From contig JAOANU010000009.1 in NCBI GenBank assembly GCA_034387635.1, positions 372,001-436,000 of the forward strand: DNA of 64,000 nt, in the 5' to 3' direction. Shown piece by piece: positions 1 to 12,044 of the stretch. Position 1 is the stretch's first letter. Every line of letters starts with the position of its first letter. The translations under genes and the position numbers were made by a program. Origin of the DNA: Rhodosporidiobolus odoratus (taxonomy: Eukaryota > Basidiomycota > Microbotryomycetes > Sporidiobolales > Sporidiobolaceae). A model generated the notes under the pieces. The model made no database searches and was not told the DNA's origin. It saw only the letters and a program-made list of their open reading frames with translations.

Positions 1-71
1 GTCCTCGTGTCGTCTATAGTGTTCACCTAGTTTGACCAATATGCCTGACCCGGGACCTTTCCTCCACGCAG

Positions 72-1064
72 TACCTCGGCGAAGACGGCATGGACACCGA
101 CATCCCCTCCCGCCTCGAACTTCTTGTCCTTCGCACCGTTCTGGGAAAGACCTTTTTCTGGTACGCAGCCCCGCTGCCTCTCGTCCGCACAGATTCCTGT
201 CCATCTGACTTCTTCCCCTTCCTTCCAACGTCCCTCCGACTCCCGCCACCCCTTCCTCATTCGACATCGTGCAGCACCTTCCAAATCTTCTTCTACGCCC
301 TTCGACCCGGTTTCGTCCGCTACCAAGCCCCGACTCGATGGATCGTGGGCAACATGATCACGCAGCTCGCATTCAACGCGCTCGTGGTCAAGTGCTTTGG
401 GTGGATGCCGATGCTGTACTTTCTTCTGAGTAGTCATATGGCGGGGAGTTTGCATCCTTGTGCGGGACATTTCGTACGCTTCGCTTGCTCTTGACCTCCC
501 ACCCTTCCTTTTCGCCCCTGATTAGAGACTGACCGTACGGACTGTGCGTTACCGACGCTACAGATCGCCGAGCACTACCTCTTCGACTTGCACGACCAAG
601 AAACCTGGTCCTACTACGGTCCACTCAACCTCCTCGCATACAACGTCGGGTACCACAACGAACATCATGATTTCCCTTCGGTACCTTGGACCCGCCTCCC
701 TGCGCTGAGGAGGTTGGCGAGTGAGTACTATGACCCGTTGCCAAGGCACGAGAGTTGGCCTGGCGTGACTTGGAAGTTTATCACGGGTATGTTTCTCTCT
801 TCTTCTTCCGTTCTGCCCTCGGTCTCTTTCTCACGTCTCGTGATACCCCGGCTGAGCTGACAATGCCCCTGTACCTCCTTGGCCAATTCCCTTTTCTCCC
901 TCCCTCCGTGCCCCTGATTTCTTCTACCTTTGTACGCCACAGACCCCAAAGTAGGCATGTGGTCCCGCGCGAAACGTCCTTCTCGAAATGGTGGCATCCC
1001 TGGCGGAGAAGGAGGAGGTGGGGAAGGGAAGTTCAAGGATGCGGGAGGGTTGAAGGACGAGTAG
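72..1064 (+). CDS. DES1: Sphingolipid delta-4 desaturase (dihydroceramide desaturase), 5' partial
   Basis: C-terminal 210 residues of a membrane fatty-acid-desaturase-fold enzyme that introduces the delta-4 double bond into dihydroceramide at the ER. Exons 72-160, 275-473, 564-786 and 943-1064; the gene continues upstream of the window (acceptor CAG at 69-71). The reading [13 protein letters not shown] at the start, HPCAGHFIAEHY in the middle and the last histidine box HNEHHDFP followed by a Leu/Ala-rich AEYYDPLP segment are the order seen in DEGS1/DES proteins. The upstream histidine boxes lie outside the window. The tail is short, charged and glycine-rich. Family assignment is strong; the lack of an N-terminal half means that bifunctional C4-hydroxylase variants cannot be excluded. 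Confidence 0.9.
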
Positions 1065-1135
1065 AAGAGAAAAGGTTATACTCGCGCTCAACCTATACAC
1101 GACTTCCCGTCTCTCACACTCGTTGTCTCTACTTG

Positions 1136-1180
<45 letters not shown>

Positions 1181-1606
1181 GTTATGGGTTTGACTTGATA
1201 CGCATTGTAGCTCACCTCTGTTCATTCATTCACACGCTTTTCTTTTCCACGCTCCGTACTCGGGTTCACTGAGAGAGTGCGTGACCCGTTTCGCGCGCGG
1301 CGCGAGAAGCTTGATCGGTAGGCTTGCTGTGACGCGCTAAGCCAGCCGTGTGTATGGATGTTGACGCTTCTTTGATTGGATCCGTAGCGGAGTGATTTCG
1401 GTGGCCGCTTCCTTCTTTCCTTTCCTTCGCCTTCGCCCGCTCACCCGTGTTATCTGCTGCGAGCAGACGATAGAGGTTACTTCAGTGCACTAGCAAGCTG
1501 GGTACCGCGTCTAGCACCCTCGTTACGGCGTTCGTTCCCCCCCTCCTGCCTTCGCCTCCTCTTCTTCCCCGAACTTACACTCACAAATTACAGTCTCGCC
1601 TACACC
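1065..1606. other. Intergenic region with CT microsatellite
   Basis: This gap holds the 3' flank of the desaturase gene, a 38-nt CT repeat and the promoter of the following F-box-like gene. The last 100 bases before the ATG at 1607 are pyrimidine-rich (CCTCCTGCC, CTTCTTCCCC), typical of fungal core promoters. No TATA box or gene is convincing. Confidence 0.5.
1139..1176. repeat. (CT)19 microsatellite
   Basis: Uninterrupted CT dinucleotide run of 38 bases, about 75 bases after the desaturase stop codon. Confidence 0.95.
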
Positions 1607-4210
1607 ATGGATCTCTCTACTACGCCAAATTCTCCGCAGAACGCCTACCTAGGCATCCGAGAAGGCCATGGCGGTCTCTTTTTCCGCAGAACCTCTTCTG
1701 CCCCCACCCCGAGTTCTGGCTCCGACACCTCAACCGCGAGGAGACGCCTCGGCCACTCGGGGATTCCTCTTGAACTCTTCCTTCAGGTCATGCACTACGT
1801 GCGCTCTGACTCGTACAGCAGCAGCGAGGAGGACGAGGACGACGGTGAAGAGATCGAGGGCGAGTTGGCGCTCGTTAGAGCGAGTCAGGTCTGTTGGGGT
1901 TGGAGGAAAGCCATCCTTGGATGTGGGAGTTTATGGAGTGAGCTGGAAGATTTGAAGGTTGCTACGTTTGCAGGGGTGGATAGGGCGAGGGCCGTGGCCG
2001 AGAGGGCAAAGGTGCGTTCGAAGCTGTCTCTCCTGTGAAAATATACTGAAGAGGGTGTGAGTGTAGGGATCGCTCCAGACCCTCTCCCTTGACTTTCACC
2101 CGAGTGGGGACATACCGTTGTCGAGTCTTCCAGTAGTGGTGATGTTCAAGCAGGTTCTCAGGGAAATTAGCACGAAGGATGGAGCGCGCAAGCTGGAGGT
2201 GTTGGAGCTTGACCTGGGACCGTTCAAGTATGTGGACGATGCCGAAGCACCTTTTCAATGCATCGTGCTCGCTGCTCAGGTCCGTCGCGCTCTTTTCTTC
2301 GCCTTTGCCGACGTCGTCGGCACCGACTGACTTGCCTCTTTTCCCTGCTGCTTACTTAGTTCGCTGAGTTCTCCGCCGTCAACCTTCACACCTTGCGCAT
2401 TCTAACCCACCTAGACCGTTTCCCCTCCGGCGCACCCTTCTTCTACTCCCTCCCAACCCTACACAAACTCGTTCTCACCTCGGCTCAATACGATCCTCCT
2501 CCCGAGTCTCGCCTACCCGACTTCTTTCAGACGACAAGCACGATCGAGAGCGCTCAGGTTAGCGCTTGTTTATTGAGGACGCTGGTGCTGAGTGGGACGA
2601 GTCTGATGGATGGGAATTTTGCAATTTTTCCTGAGCTGAGGACGTTGAAGCTTTAGTGGGTCGCTGATACTCTGCTCCGCGCTTCTCTCCTCGGTACGAC
2701 AGCTCGCAGCTGTCTGCGCGGCCCTTGCCCAGTGTTGCGTTCTTGAGGTCGAGGCGAAGTCCCCGCTTTGACCTTCTCAACTCCAATTCACTGACCTTCT
2801 TTTCTTCCGCACCATTGTAGCAACGTCAAGTGCAGCAATCTCTACGGCTTACTCAAGAACGCCCCGAAGCTGGAAACGCTTTGGCTGAGGAGGGTAACTT
2901 CGGATGCCGCCAATCGGTTCTTCCCTCCTGCTCCAGGTGGAGGACTGAAGGATCTGCCGCCCGTGCTCGAGTGCGTGCTAGTATTCGCTTCGATTACGCC
3001 GTCAGCTGACCCTTGTAGCGATGTCGCATAGCCTCGTCAAGTTATCAGACATCCAGATTGCAGGGTCCTCTACCCCTCTTCTGTGGCTCGCTCCCACCCA
3101 ATCTACCTCGCACTTCATCATCTCCACTCCAGTCCTCAAGCGCTGCATCCTCTCCCAGCAGCCCCACTTCGATCAACAACAAGCAGAAGACGACGGCGAA
3201 GGTCTCATCGAAGCCATTCGCAATTTGACCTCCGAGGCCCTCTCTACTCTCTTCCGCAATGCGGGTTGGCTAGCTCGTCTTGACCTCACGTCGACGAATG
3301 TCACGGTCGAGATGTTGATCACCTCCCTACCCTACGCCTCCGCCAGCCTACACTACCTCAAACTCGGAGAAACGCATGCCGCAACGGATGAGCTGGTCGA
3401 CAGGCTTCACACGCTTGTACCGCAGTTGAAGTGGCTGGATGTGTATGGAAGGGTAGAGTATGGAGCGGAGAACAGGGTGAGTGTACAGGCGGTCGCGAGA
3501 TTGGCCGAGAGACTGAAGGGATTGAGTCCGGTTAGAAGGTGGATCAGTGGGTGGGAGTTTACGGTGGTGATGCGTGCGTTCTCAGACCTCCTGACTCTTT
3601 ACTCCCGGTTTGAGAGAGTGAAGTATGTAGCCCTGCTGATACGTACGTACTTCCTCCTGTGCACGCGCTCCATTCGCGCGCAGGCAAACCATATAGCAAC
3701 GACGACCCCTCCCTGTCCGACCTCCGCACCACCCTCCGCTCCCTCCTCCTAACTCTATCCCCAACCCAAGTAGAGCACCTACCCTCCTCCTCCCTGATTC
3801 TCAACAACCCCCCAGGTGCCCTCCCCTACTCAGTCATCAGAGCCGAAATCATCGCACTCTCTCAACCTCCCCCTGCACCTCGTCTCTCTCCCTTCTCGCT
3901 GGGCCCAAAACTTCCCACCCTCTCTAATCAAGCAGACTCCGTCGAAGAAACGAAGAAGATGAAGCAAAAAAAGAACACTCGTCCTCCCGCCGCTCAATCC
4001 ATCGTCAATCAAGCCTCCGTCGCTCTGAAAGCGTACCAACTCCGTAAAGAGCAGGAAGGTGCGATCGAGTTTTTCGAGAGGAACGAGAGGGAGGGAGGGG
4101 GCTTGAAGCTTGCGTGGGGGACTGAGAATTGTGGTGAACCTGGGTGTGGGTGTGGGGGAGTTTATCCTGGCGGGGAAGGGTGGAGGAGTGGAGAAGATGA
4201 GGACAAGTAA
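1607..4210 (+). CDS. F-box-like / leucine-rich-repeat protein
   Basis: Six exons (1607-2011, 2067-2279, 2360-2655, 2821-2970, 3032-3573, 3684-4210) encode about 710 residues. Around residues 50-120 the pattern IPLELFLQVMHYV ... ALVRASQVCWGWRKAI ... LWSEL matches the fungal F-box fold (hydrophobic helix, then CxxWR and a Trp-Glu). The middle carries irregular LRR-like strands such as LHTLRIL, LHKLVLTS and LRTLVLSG. The C-terminus is basic, then glycine/cysteine-rich. F-box proteins bring substrates to SCF ubiquitin ligases; the substrate here is unknown. Boundaries of exons 4-5 were chosen by phase, since the intervening 61-nt stretch contains a stop in the frame. ATG 1607 is the first ATG of the open frame. 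Confidence 0.7.
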
Positions 4211-4409
4211 GGGGATCGTGGGCAACCATAGGCAGGCCGGAAGGTCGTCTGGAGGGAGGATGGGCTGAGTGGAGAAGGAAGAGAAAAGTCAGCGCTTGAA
4301 AAGCTTGTTGTGCAGTCTCCTCACTGTCCCCTTTTGATGAGCGTCGGTACACCAGCAGGAAGAGGGAAGAATATGTGCTTGCGTCTATGCAGGGTGCTTA
4401 GTAACGATT

Positions 4410-5554
4410 CTACGCCCGGAGGAAAAACCATCCCCCTACGGCCAGTACCGCGACAGCCACTGCAGCCTGTAGTGCGAACCGGCCTAAGACGGCAACCTGT
4501 GGTGGTGGCGGTGCAGTCGTCACGAGCTACTCTGAAGACAACGCGACCGTAAGCCTTCGACCTGCCCCAAATCATGGAAGAATCAGATCAAGCATACAGG
4601 TTTCACTCCCTCCCCTTGCGGTTCAGCAGGTTTCGGACCTCCCCCCGTCATATTTGGTACGTCCCTCATGCTCGCTTGAGCATATTCTGGGAAGATGGAT
4701 TTGAATTTCGGTTGGGTAATGTTCCAGGCATGGGATTTGGCCGAGAGGTCTTTCTTTTCTTGGTCGGAGGATTTGATGCCACCTACGCGATCATGGAGGG
4801 AGACGCGTTCAGTCTCGTCATGTAAGAATAGGAGCAGGATGGAAGAGGGAGATACCAAAGGATTAAAGGCAGACGAACCAGTAGTCATCTCGTCACTCAT
4901 CATGAAACTCATCAAGCCAACCAAGATGGTATCGACACTCCAAGCGACGTTCCAAGATCCAGGGTGAAAGTTCGACATGCTGGTGCAGATTGCCGTGTTG
5001 GGAGAGAATCGACCGGATGGGGTGAGCATTCGAAGTTCGGGTGGGGCAAAGGGGTAGTCCTACGATATGCAGGTGGGTGCGTGGTGACCGTCTGTTCAGT
5101 ATGGTATGAACGGAATAGATGCAGGAAGATGAGCTGAGAAGGGAAGGAGAGCAACGAACCTTTGGGAAGACGACCGTTCCCCAGTATTCCCCCCCTTCGA
5201 ACGGCGTTTCAGGCGGTCCTCGAAAAATGAAGTGCCATTCCAGAATACTGTAGAGGGAGGGAACGCGGGGCGGGTCAGCGCTGCCGAAATGAAAAAAGGT
5301 GCAGACGGAACGGCAAACGTACTTGGATTCGTTCGGTCGAGCGTCGATAAAGGGTGGCGGTGAGAGCTGGAAGGCTTTGTGTTCTGCGCGTACAAGACCG
5401 GCAGAGAACCGGGAGATAGACCGATGCGAAGAAAAAGCGGCCATTGTCAGACGAGGCGAGCAGGCGGGTCAGACCTTGAGGCTCCGGAGGATGATAGCCG
5501 GAAGAGAGACCGCGCACCCTTCTGTAATCGTTTGGCTGCGACTTTGCTGGCCAT
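4410..5554 (-). CDS. UBC6: Ubiquitin-conjugating enzyme E2, ER tail-anchored (Ubc6/UBE2J type)
   Basis: Six exons on the minus strand (5518-5554, 5323-5383, 5160-5247, 4879-5059, 4598-4782, 4410-4526) give 222 residues. The UBC core includes PPPFIDARPNESN, ILEWHF, TPFEGGEYWGTVVFP and the catalytic-cysteine segment PNTAICTSMSNFHPGSWN with Cys87, the same number as in yeast Ubc6. The E2J-type SFMMSDEMTTG loop follows. The last exon encodes a proline-rich linker and a terminal hydrophobic helix (FALQAAVAVAVLAVGGWFFL) ending two residues before the stop, as expected for a tail anchor. The role is ER-associated degradation with Doa10/Hrd1-type ligases (family knowledge). It is transcribed divergently from the gene at 6006. 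Confidence 0.93.
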
Positions 5555-6005
5555 GACTGCTGTCGAGGTTGTGAAAAGGGAGGTTGTCGAAGCGAGGCCA
5601 AGGTAATCGAGTGCGCGGAGGAGTACTTGAAAGAGTTATGCGCGAAGCGTAGGTTGTACTGCAAGGGTACACGAAGCTGTCTGCTGCTAGACTAGCGTCC
5701 AGGTCAACGTGGGACAGAAGGAACCGACTCCAACAGTTGGTCCTGCTTCCCTTTTATCGCTACGTCCACAGGCTGCACTAGGGTGCAGCAGAATGACAGC
5801 TTTACTGTCAAATGGACTAGTCCAACTGGCTCTCGTAAGCTTCATCCATTCAGTCTCCTGCGTGGTGGAGCTGACCCCCACTCGCTTTCCTTCACGAAAC
5901 CAGGTCTCCGCTACTCCAATCCTCCTGCCTAAGGCAATCCGACTTGGTCAAGCGTTCCTCCACCCGCAACCGGCTGGCAAGCGCACCCCAGCATACCCCC
6001 AAAGA
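5555..6005. other. Shared promoter region between divergent genes
   Basis: A 451-bp spacer lies between the start codons of UBC6 (minus) and the membrane-protein gene (plus). An open frame in phase with the downstream gene extends back to about 5709, so an upstream start cannot be excluded, but the sequence is not recognisably coding. Confidence 0.4.
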
Positions 6006-7311
6006 ATGCCGCAAAAACCGCCACCCGACGATTCCAGATTCGCGGCATTACGCCTCTTCATTCTCGCTCTCGGCGTCTCTCTGGCTGTCTTCTCCGCTCT
6101 CAATCCACCTCACGTACGTTTCACCCCCTGCAACCCAACTAGACGGCGGTCTTGACACGTGCTTTTCATCGCAAGCAGAACCTTTTCCTCCTCCTCTCCC
6201 CACCTCATTCCCTCCTCTCCCAGCTTCTCCCCTCGTTCCGCCGTCCCCTCGATCTCCGCCTCGCCACCGAAACCCTCGCCAAAGCCTGGCAAGCCCACCT
6301 CGCCCGCCCGCTAGCCGACTCGGAACTCGCCCTCGCCCAACGACTGCAAACCCTCGACGCTCGACTAGCTTACATCGCCTACGGCGCGGGACCACTCATG
6401 AGCTGTTCTTGGTGTAAACCGCCTGGGACGACTGCAACTGCTGCAGGGCTCTTGGGCACGGATTACTTCCTGGCCATTGCGCCTTCGGTAGCGTTGGTTT
6501 ACTTGAGTGCGTTGGCGGCGGCAGGGGTAATGCTAGCTGGCAACGGGAGGCAGCGGTACAGAAAGTGGGCGGTCATGGCCACCGTGGGTTTGGCGGGATG
6601 GGAGAGTTGGCAAAGATTGACTTGGGAGGGTGCGAGGGGAGGAGTAGGAGGATCTGTCTCGATGGTGCGCTTTCGCCCTGACATTGAAATCCTATCGAGC
6701 CGCACTAGCGCTAACTCGGAGTGGGCCTGTGTAGCTACACACACACCTCCACCTCATCCGCCTCGTCTTCACTCTCTTCCTTCTCATCCTCTCGTATCTG
6801 GCCCCTCCCGCTCCATCCCCCCTTCAACAACCGACAACAGCCTCCATCCTCGGTCCCACCCTCTCCATCATCACCACTCAGACCGAGACCGCCTTGCATC
6901 GAATCCGCGCATTGAGCCTGCTGAGAAAGGCGGTATTGCAGAATGAGGACTACAGGGAAAAGGTGCGCGGGCCTGGCCTTGGCTTCCTTTCCTTGTGCTT
7001 ATCGATGGAGTTGCTCACATCCTGTTTTCGTTCTGGGTTCCTTTCCTTCCTTGATGTAGGTCACAGCCTTCCACGCCCGCTCAGCCCGCGAAGCCACTTT
7101 GGCTCGACCCTCGCCTGCGATCAAGTGTTTGTTGGAAGAGCAGATTAGACCGGCTATGGAGGCGTCGAGGGCGTGGCTTGATGTGGCAATGTCAGTTCCA
7201 AGGTCGGACGGGGGGGAAGTGAAGCGTGAGGGGCAGACGGAGGAGGCTGAAGGCCAGGAGGAACGGGATCACGAAGAAGACGAGGAAGATGATCGAGCAC
7301 GGGAGAAGTAG
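6006..7311 (+). CDS. Predicted multi-pass membrane protein, function unknown
   Basis: Exons 6006-6113, 6179-6664, 6735-6962 and 7060-7311 encode 357 residues. A first hydrophobic segment (LFILALGVSLAVFSAL, about residues 12-28) is followed by an amphipathic domain, two further hydrophobic stretches (YFLAIAPSVALVYLSALAAAGVML and LIRLVFTLFLLILSYLAP), a helical segment rich in Arg/Leu and a very acidic C-terminal tail (EEDEEDDRAREK). I do not recognise a catalytic motif. The layout fits a fungal organelle or ER membrane protein. ATG 6006 is chosen because it directly precedes the hydrophobic segment; in-frame upstream starts exist. Confidence 0.65.
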
Positions 7312-7548
7312 ACGTCTCAAATCGGTGTCGAGGAAGAGCAACGGGAGCCTCTGGTAGCATAGAGGTCTTGCAATGGGCATGAGCCCATGTCGTTACAGTC
7401 CAAGCAAAGCGCGCCAACTGTCCAGCTTCGCCTTCACAGCAAGTTATGCAGCACTCTGGAGGGATAGATGACCCAAAGTTTCGGTTTTAGCACTGCAGTC
7501 CACCCTCCTGGCCTCTCCCTTTCTAAGTACTCATGTGCCATCCATCGT

Positions 7549-8663
7549 TTAGTGCTTGGCGCCCTGCTTCTCCTTGTGCTCGAGCTGAAGGGCAAGGACG
7601 GGTCAGCATTCTCGCTGAAAGGGGAGCAGCGAAGGAAATGAGGTATGCAAGGGAGAACGTACGTCGTTGATAAAGTTCTCAAGGAACGCAGCCTCCTCAG
7701 TCCTGTTCACCGGCAGAAGTGTCATCAGCAATTCGTTCGACTCGTCGCGCGCGCGGAAAAGCCAGAGGATTGTGCAAGAGACCATGGGAGCAGAACGGAA
7801 CGTACGAAGTAGCCGAAGTCTTGGGGTCGATTTCCGGGGCCTTCTTCACCTCCGAGCCGGAACCGCGCATGGCAGCCCAGGCGCCGAGACCGGTGATGCC
7901 GTAAACGCCGAGAGCGATGTACTGTGTGGTGGATCGAGCCAAGACGCGAGAAGTCAGGAAATGGGTCGGGACGAGGAAGGTCAGACGTCTATGTGGAGGG
8001 TAGAGGGAAGAGAAATATACAGGAAGGAAGGAGACGAACCTCGTTGAGGATCTTCTTGCCGGCGATGGTGCTACAGAAGGAAGGCAGAGGTGCGCAGGGG
8101 GGCAGAGGAATGGGTGGAAAAGGAGAATGAGAGGTAGGGTAGAGTCAGCGGCAAGCTACGAGGGGACAATAGATTCAACTGGGTTTTGGAGGCGCTGGTA
8201 TCGGAAACATCGAGTCGTGCGACCATGCCCCTGCGCTGCCGAACGCTCCGCAGGTGACGCCAACGAGAGAAGGCGACACTGGGCGGTCGAGGACGAGAAA
8301 GACTTGAGGCGGAAGCAGGTCGGGTCGCTCCGCTTTGCACATGGAAGGCCTGATTACGGCTGCGTCGACGCTCAGCTGCGGGTCTGGCACCACCTTCATC
8401 GTCGCCCGTCCCTCCCCCTCCTCCGCCTTGCGAGCCGCTTCGCCCGCAGCAGGACCCGCGATTCTGCTCGCATAACCACTGGGTCATCTAGCTGGCATGT
8501 CCGTCTCCTGCATGGCTCTTTGAGTCTCTTGGTCGCTGTATGGAGAGCGGATGGTTCGGCAGGGAGCGAGACGGATGAAGTCGCCTCGTGTCGTCGAGTC
8601 TTCGCGGGCGGGTTTGGCAGCGCTTGTCGGATATATGAGATGCTACTGAGCTTACTAGGACAT
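7549..8663 (-). CDS. ATP19: ATP synthase subunit k (Atp19-like), mitochondrial F1Fo accessory subunit
   Basis: A 76-residue protein assembled from five exons: 8656-8663, 8040-8070, 7806-7921, 7663-7702 and 7549-7584. The product begins MSYTIAGKKILNEYIALG, continues with a single membrane helix (IALGVYGITGLGAWAAM) and ends in a charged tail (EEAAFLENFIND ... KQGAKH). This matches the fungal subunit k layout (GKK...NEY, one TM, acidic EE.F...F) involved in dimerisation of the F1Fo complex in the inner mitochondrial membrane. The first coding exon has only 8 nt and is followed by a 585-nt intron, very long for this genome. The phase of all five exons is consistent. The main uncertainty is the 8-nt exon. 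Confidence 0.75.
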
Positions 8664-8990
8664 GGTCAAGAAGTTCGAGCCGTAGAGGAGGGGAGCAAAG
8701 GGAGAGCTCGCTTCGTCTCATCCAGTCCCACCTTGATTCAGCTAAACACTAGTGTTGCTGGTCTGGTTACAGCTGGCTGACTCTCTGTGACTTGGGCTGT
8801 CGCTACAGAAGCAGCTCAATTCTGTCTCTTGATATTGCGCCGTCGATTCGCGGGTCGTGTTTCGCTTGCCCTTTCCTCGCTCTCTACCTCAAGGCTTTGT
8901 CCCTGCAAGCGCAACAGGTCGACAAGACGAAGCGCACAGCGCTCTATGACTGAAGGGGCAACATACCCAGGACAAAGGAGGAGTTTCATC

Positions 8991-9634
8991 ATGAGGTGCG
9001 CCCTTTTTCTCGCACTTTTCCTCCCACTCATCCTGTTTCTCGCCGCGTTAACGTCAAGTAAGCAGCCAAACTACCACTCGCTTACATAAACACACGAGAT
9101 TTTCGCGCTTCGACGGTGCGCAAGGCCGCAGTTTCCGTCCAGGAGCTCCCGACCTTGCTGTTCAGCACCGCGTCGCTCGCGCACGTGAACTCTGCAGACC
9201 CGACCTCTATTCCTCACATCGCTCCAGCTGGCTGGCTACTTGGGCCTCTCTTCCGCCTGTTTTCAGGACAAGGGATCTTGGGAGGACTTCCTCTCTGCTC
9301 TTATACGGATTCGGCTCACGTCGCAACCGAATGGGTCCAGCAGAATGGGCAAGCCCCTCTTGGACCACCGACCCATCTATACACTGCCTCGTATCTGTAC
9401 GGCTATTCACGTCCACTCGAGGTACCGACGTCCTCTGAGGGGGAGATCCCTCGTTCGAAGTTACCGAGATTCTGCCCACCGTCTTGTTGGTCTCGCCGCT
9501 CACTGTTCCGTTCTGAACCTCAGTGCCGCAACTGCCGCGTGCTTCACCTCCAAACAGCAGTGATTCAGGCCAAGATCACGACTTTTGGCAAGCGTGCGTT
9601 CGCATTCTTCAGCTTTTCGATTTTCGAAGGCTGA
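8991..9634 (+). CDS. Candidate secreted protein, unidentified
   Basis: ATG 8991 starts a textbook signal-peptide-like stretch (MRCALFLALFLPLILFLAAL) that ends at a GTAAGC donor after base 9057. An acceptor CAG at 9129-9131 continues the frame through 9634, giving about 189 residues (for example ELPTLLFSTASLAHVNSADP). No family is recognised and the second half is arginine/serine-rich and less protein-like, so part of it may be non-coding. The rest of the 8664-9978 interval shows nothing else convincing. Confidence 0.3.
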
Positions 9635-9978
9635 TCATGCGCATCTTCTTCTCTACGTCACAGTCACAATTCTCAAGCGCTCATGCAATTTCTCGATAGA
9701 GCAGTTCGAGATTGGCACATCGCGGTCGGGACTGTCTACGTCGCATGAGGCGGAAGGCGCCAGCAGAGTCGGTAGGATATGATGTGGGGTGTTTCCACAT
9801 CAAGCAGCAGTCGACCGGTGAGCAATGTCCTTGCGTACAACGTTGATCTGATCGCTTTCTCTCAGCTCATAGCCTGGAGGAAATCACTAAACAAGAATCC
9901 GTACCTTGCAACCAGGAAAACACACAACCGATACTGATGGGCTCCCGCAGACTCCGAGATTGCTTCCGGTCGATGAGA

Positions 9979-11126
9979 CTATTTAGTGAACAGGGCCAAG
10001 TCGTTCTCCCCACCTTTGCCGAGTGCCTTCTGGTAAGCGGGCCTCTGTCTCATCTTGGCATGCCACGCCCTGAAACGAGGGAAGTCTTCCTCGGTCACGC
10101 CAGCGGCGGTGGCGAGCGTCTCGGCGAAGAAGGACATCTGTCGTCGGCAAAGTATCGCGGGAGCAGTCAGCATCTATGGCGGAACTCGAAAGTATGATCT
10201 GGAAAGAACATGAAAAAAAGGAGTAAACCAACCATGATGTCCACTCCGGTCAATTTCCCACCGACAAAGAACTCCTTGTCTCCAATCTTGTCGTCGACGT
10301 ATTGGTACGTCTCTTGAGCCCTTCCCTTGACCACTCCGTTCACCGCCGCGTCCGAGATACTCTGCACCAAAGGACGCAAGTACCACGGAGCCAGTTTGGG
10401 CAACCTGGACAAGACGAGTTTGTACATGACAGGTTGCATGGCGGTTCCTTCGACCCAGTGCATGAAGTAGGAGTGCTCGGCTTGGTCGTATGGCGAGGCG
10501 TCGGGCGCGAGGGCCAGGGAAGAAGGAGAGGTCGCGGGTGAGTAGAGGTGGATTAGGAAGGAGACGATGGCGCCGGATTCGGGGAGGACGAGAGGGGTGG
10601 CAATGCCTTTCGAGGGGTCGGTGATGACGACGACCGGGGACTGTGGAGCAGAGAAGGTGAGTGAAGGTGCGGGCAAGCCGGGAGGGGAGAGGAGGAAAGA
10701 CACACTTTCTTCAACGAGTGGACTTCGCGCAATTCATCTGGAACCTGGAATGTCTCCCAGTCGCGGAAGTACTTTTTGACTGCGGGAGGGAGGGATTGGG
10801 GGGGGGAGGGGGGGGGACGAGTAGGTGCGGAGAAGCAGGCATTTGGAGGGAGAAGAGACGCCGGCAATCAGCAGTCTGGCTCGTAGACACCACACATCTC
10901 GCAGCGCACCCTCATAGTCAAGTCCAAGCTGCGCGAGCGAGGATTGTCAGTGCGTTGCATATGGCCGCGTAGAGAGAAACCCGCGCACCTCTTCCAGGAG
11001 CCAGCAAATCCTCTGCGCCCTCGAATGAGCGAGCCTGCAACCCCCGATAACGTCAGGGATCCCAGCACCGTAAGATCACAGGGCCGTAAAGTAAGCGTAC
11101 CAGTGGACGACGATTGTGGGTGCCAT
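9979..11126 (-). CDS. Glutathione S-transferase
   Basis: Six exons (11101-11126, 10989-11034, 10910-10928, 10706-10779, 10233-10640, 9979-10137) encode 243 residues. The N-terminal thioredoxin-fold half reads MAPTIVVHWLAHSRAQRICWLLEE, LGLDYEVKKY and the cis-proline/GSH-binding KKSPVV with downstream LPESGAIVSFL. The C-terminal all-helical half contains KEFFVGGKLTGVDIMM and FPRFRAWHAKMRQRPAYQKAL. This is the fungal cytosolic GST layout; it conjugates glutathione to electrophiles or acts as a peroxidase. Exon 3 is only 19 nt, and the intron after it contains two runs of nine G residues. The position of Ser rather than Tyr near residue 13 suggests a Ser-type or unusual N-terminus, but class cannot be fixed by eye. 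Confidence 0.9.
10798..10816. repeat. G-rich homopolymer tract inside a GST intron
   Basis: Two runs of nine G separated by one A, read as C-rich on the transcribed strand of the GST gene; it lies between exons 3 and 4. Confidence 0.9.
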
Positions 11127-12044
11127 GTGAGCCGGAGATTGCGAAGTCGCAGCGAGAGCAAAGCTGTGGAAGCGGGAGAGTGGGCCGAGAACGAAGTGGG
11201 GGTGCGAGTACTAGGCTGGTGGGTGGTTGAGCAGGCGGATGAGGTAGCAGGCAAGCAGCTTTCTGCTGGCGGTTGGGAGTCGCAAAGGAGGCCGGAGAGT
11301 TGCCGATTCAAGTTGCGGAGGAACCGTGGAGGGCCATGGAGGACTTTGCGGGCGAGATATGGTCGTGTCTAGGGCGATGCAGCAGCACTGGTGCAGTAGG
11401 GCCCTGAGGTGAGCATTGCTCATGGTGCCGCAGATGGCGGAGGGAGTCAGCACAGCGTAAGAGAAAGTCGGGATTGAGAAGGTCCAGACAGAAGTCGCTG
11501 CTGGGGGTGACACAGTAGCGCTACAGCCTGCCCAGTCATCTGACACTACACTTGGAGCTTTGAAAGATCCTTGACAGCCGTCGGGACGCGGTCAGGTTGC
11601 GTGACGAATGGTTTCACGCTTGTAATGCTGATTAGCTTTGCTGTGACTAATGCTGCTTGTGTTGCTCTCTCTTGGCTAAACTCGTCGCGCCTTCACCGTC
11701 ACCTCCTAAAACGCTTCGAAACCTCCCGTAAGCTCACACAATCGCGAACTAGCAAGTACACCCCTCCCAGCACCCTTTAACCTTGCGAGTGGGAATTGCT
11801 CTCACCTCCTCTCGTCATCTCACCCCCGCCTCAACTTGAACAACCCTCGCATCTCGCTGGGAAGCGTCCACCTCGCACAGGAGGATAAGCATGGCATAGT
11901 GGACGGGGCGCGACTCATGACGTACTGCCCGACTACGCCAAGTGAACGACGGCACCCCCGCTTCGACCGTCCAGCAACCCTCCTCTTTACCCTCTTACAG
12001 CTACTAACTCCAGATTTTTCGTATCCTTTGTACAGCTCAACAAG
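11127..12044. other. Divergent promoter region between GST and VMA4
   Basis: A 918-bp spacer between two divergent start codons. A CTAAC-containing stretch and pyrimidine tracts lie just upstream of the VMA4 ATG. No conserved protein signature was seen on either strand. Confidence 0.4.
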
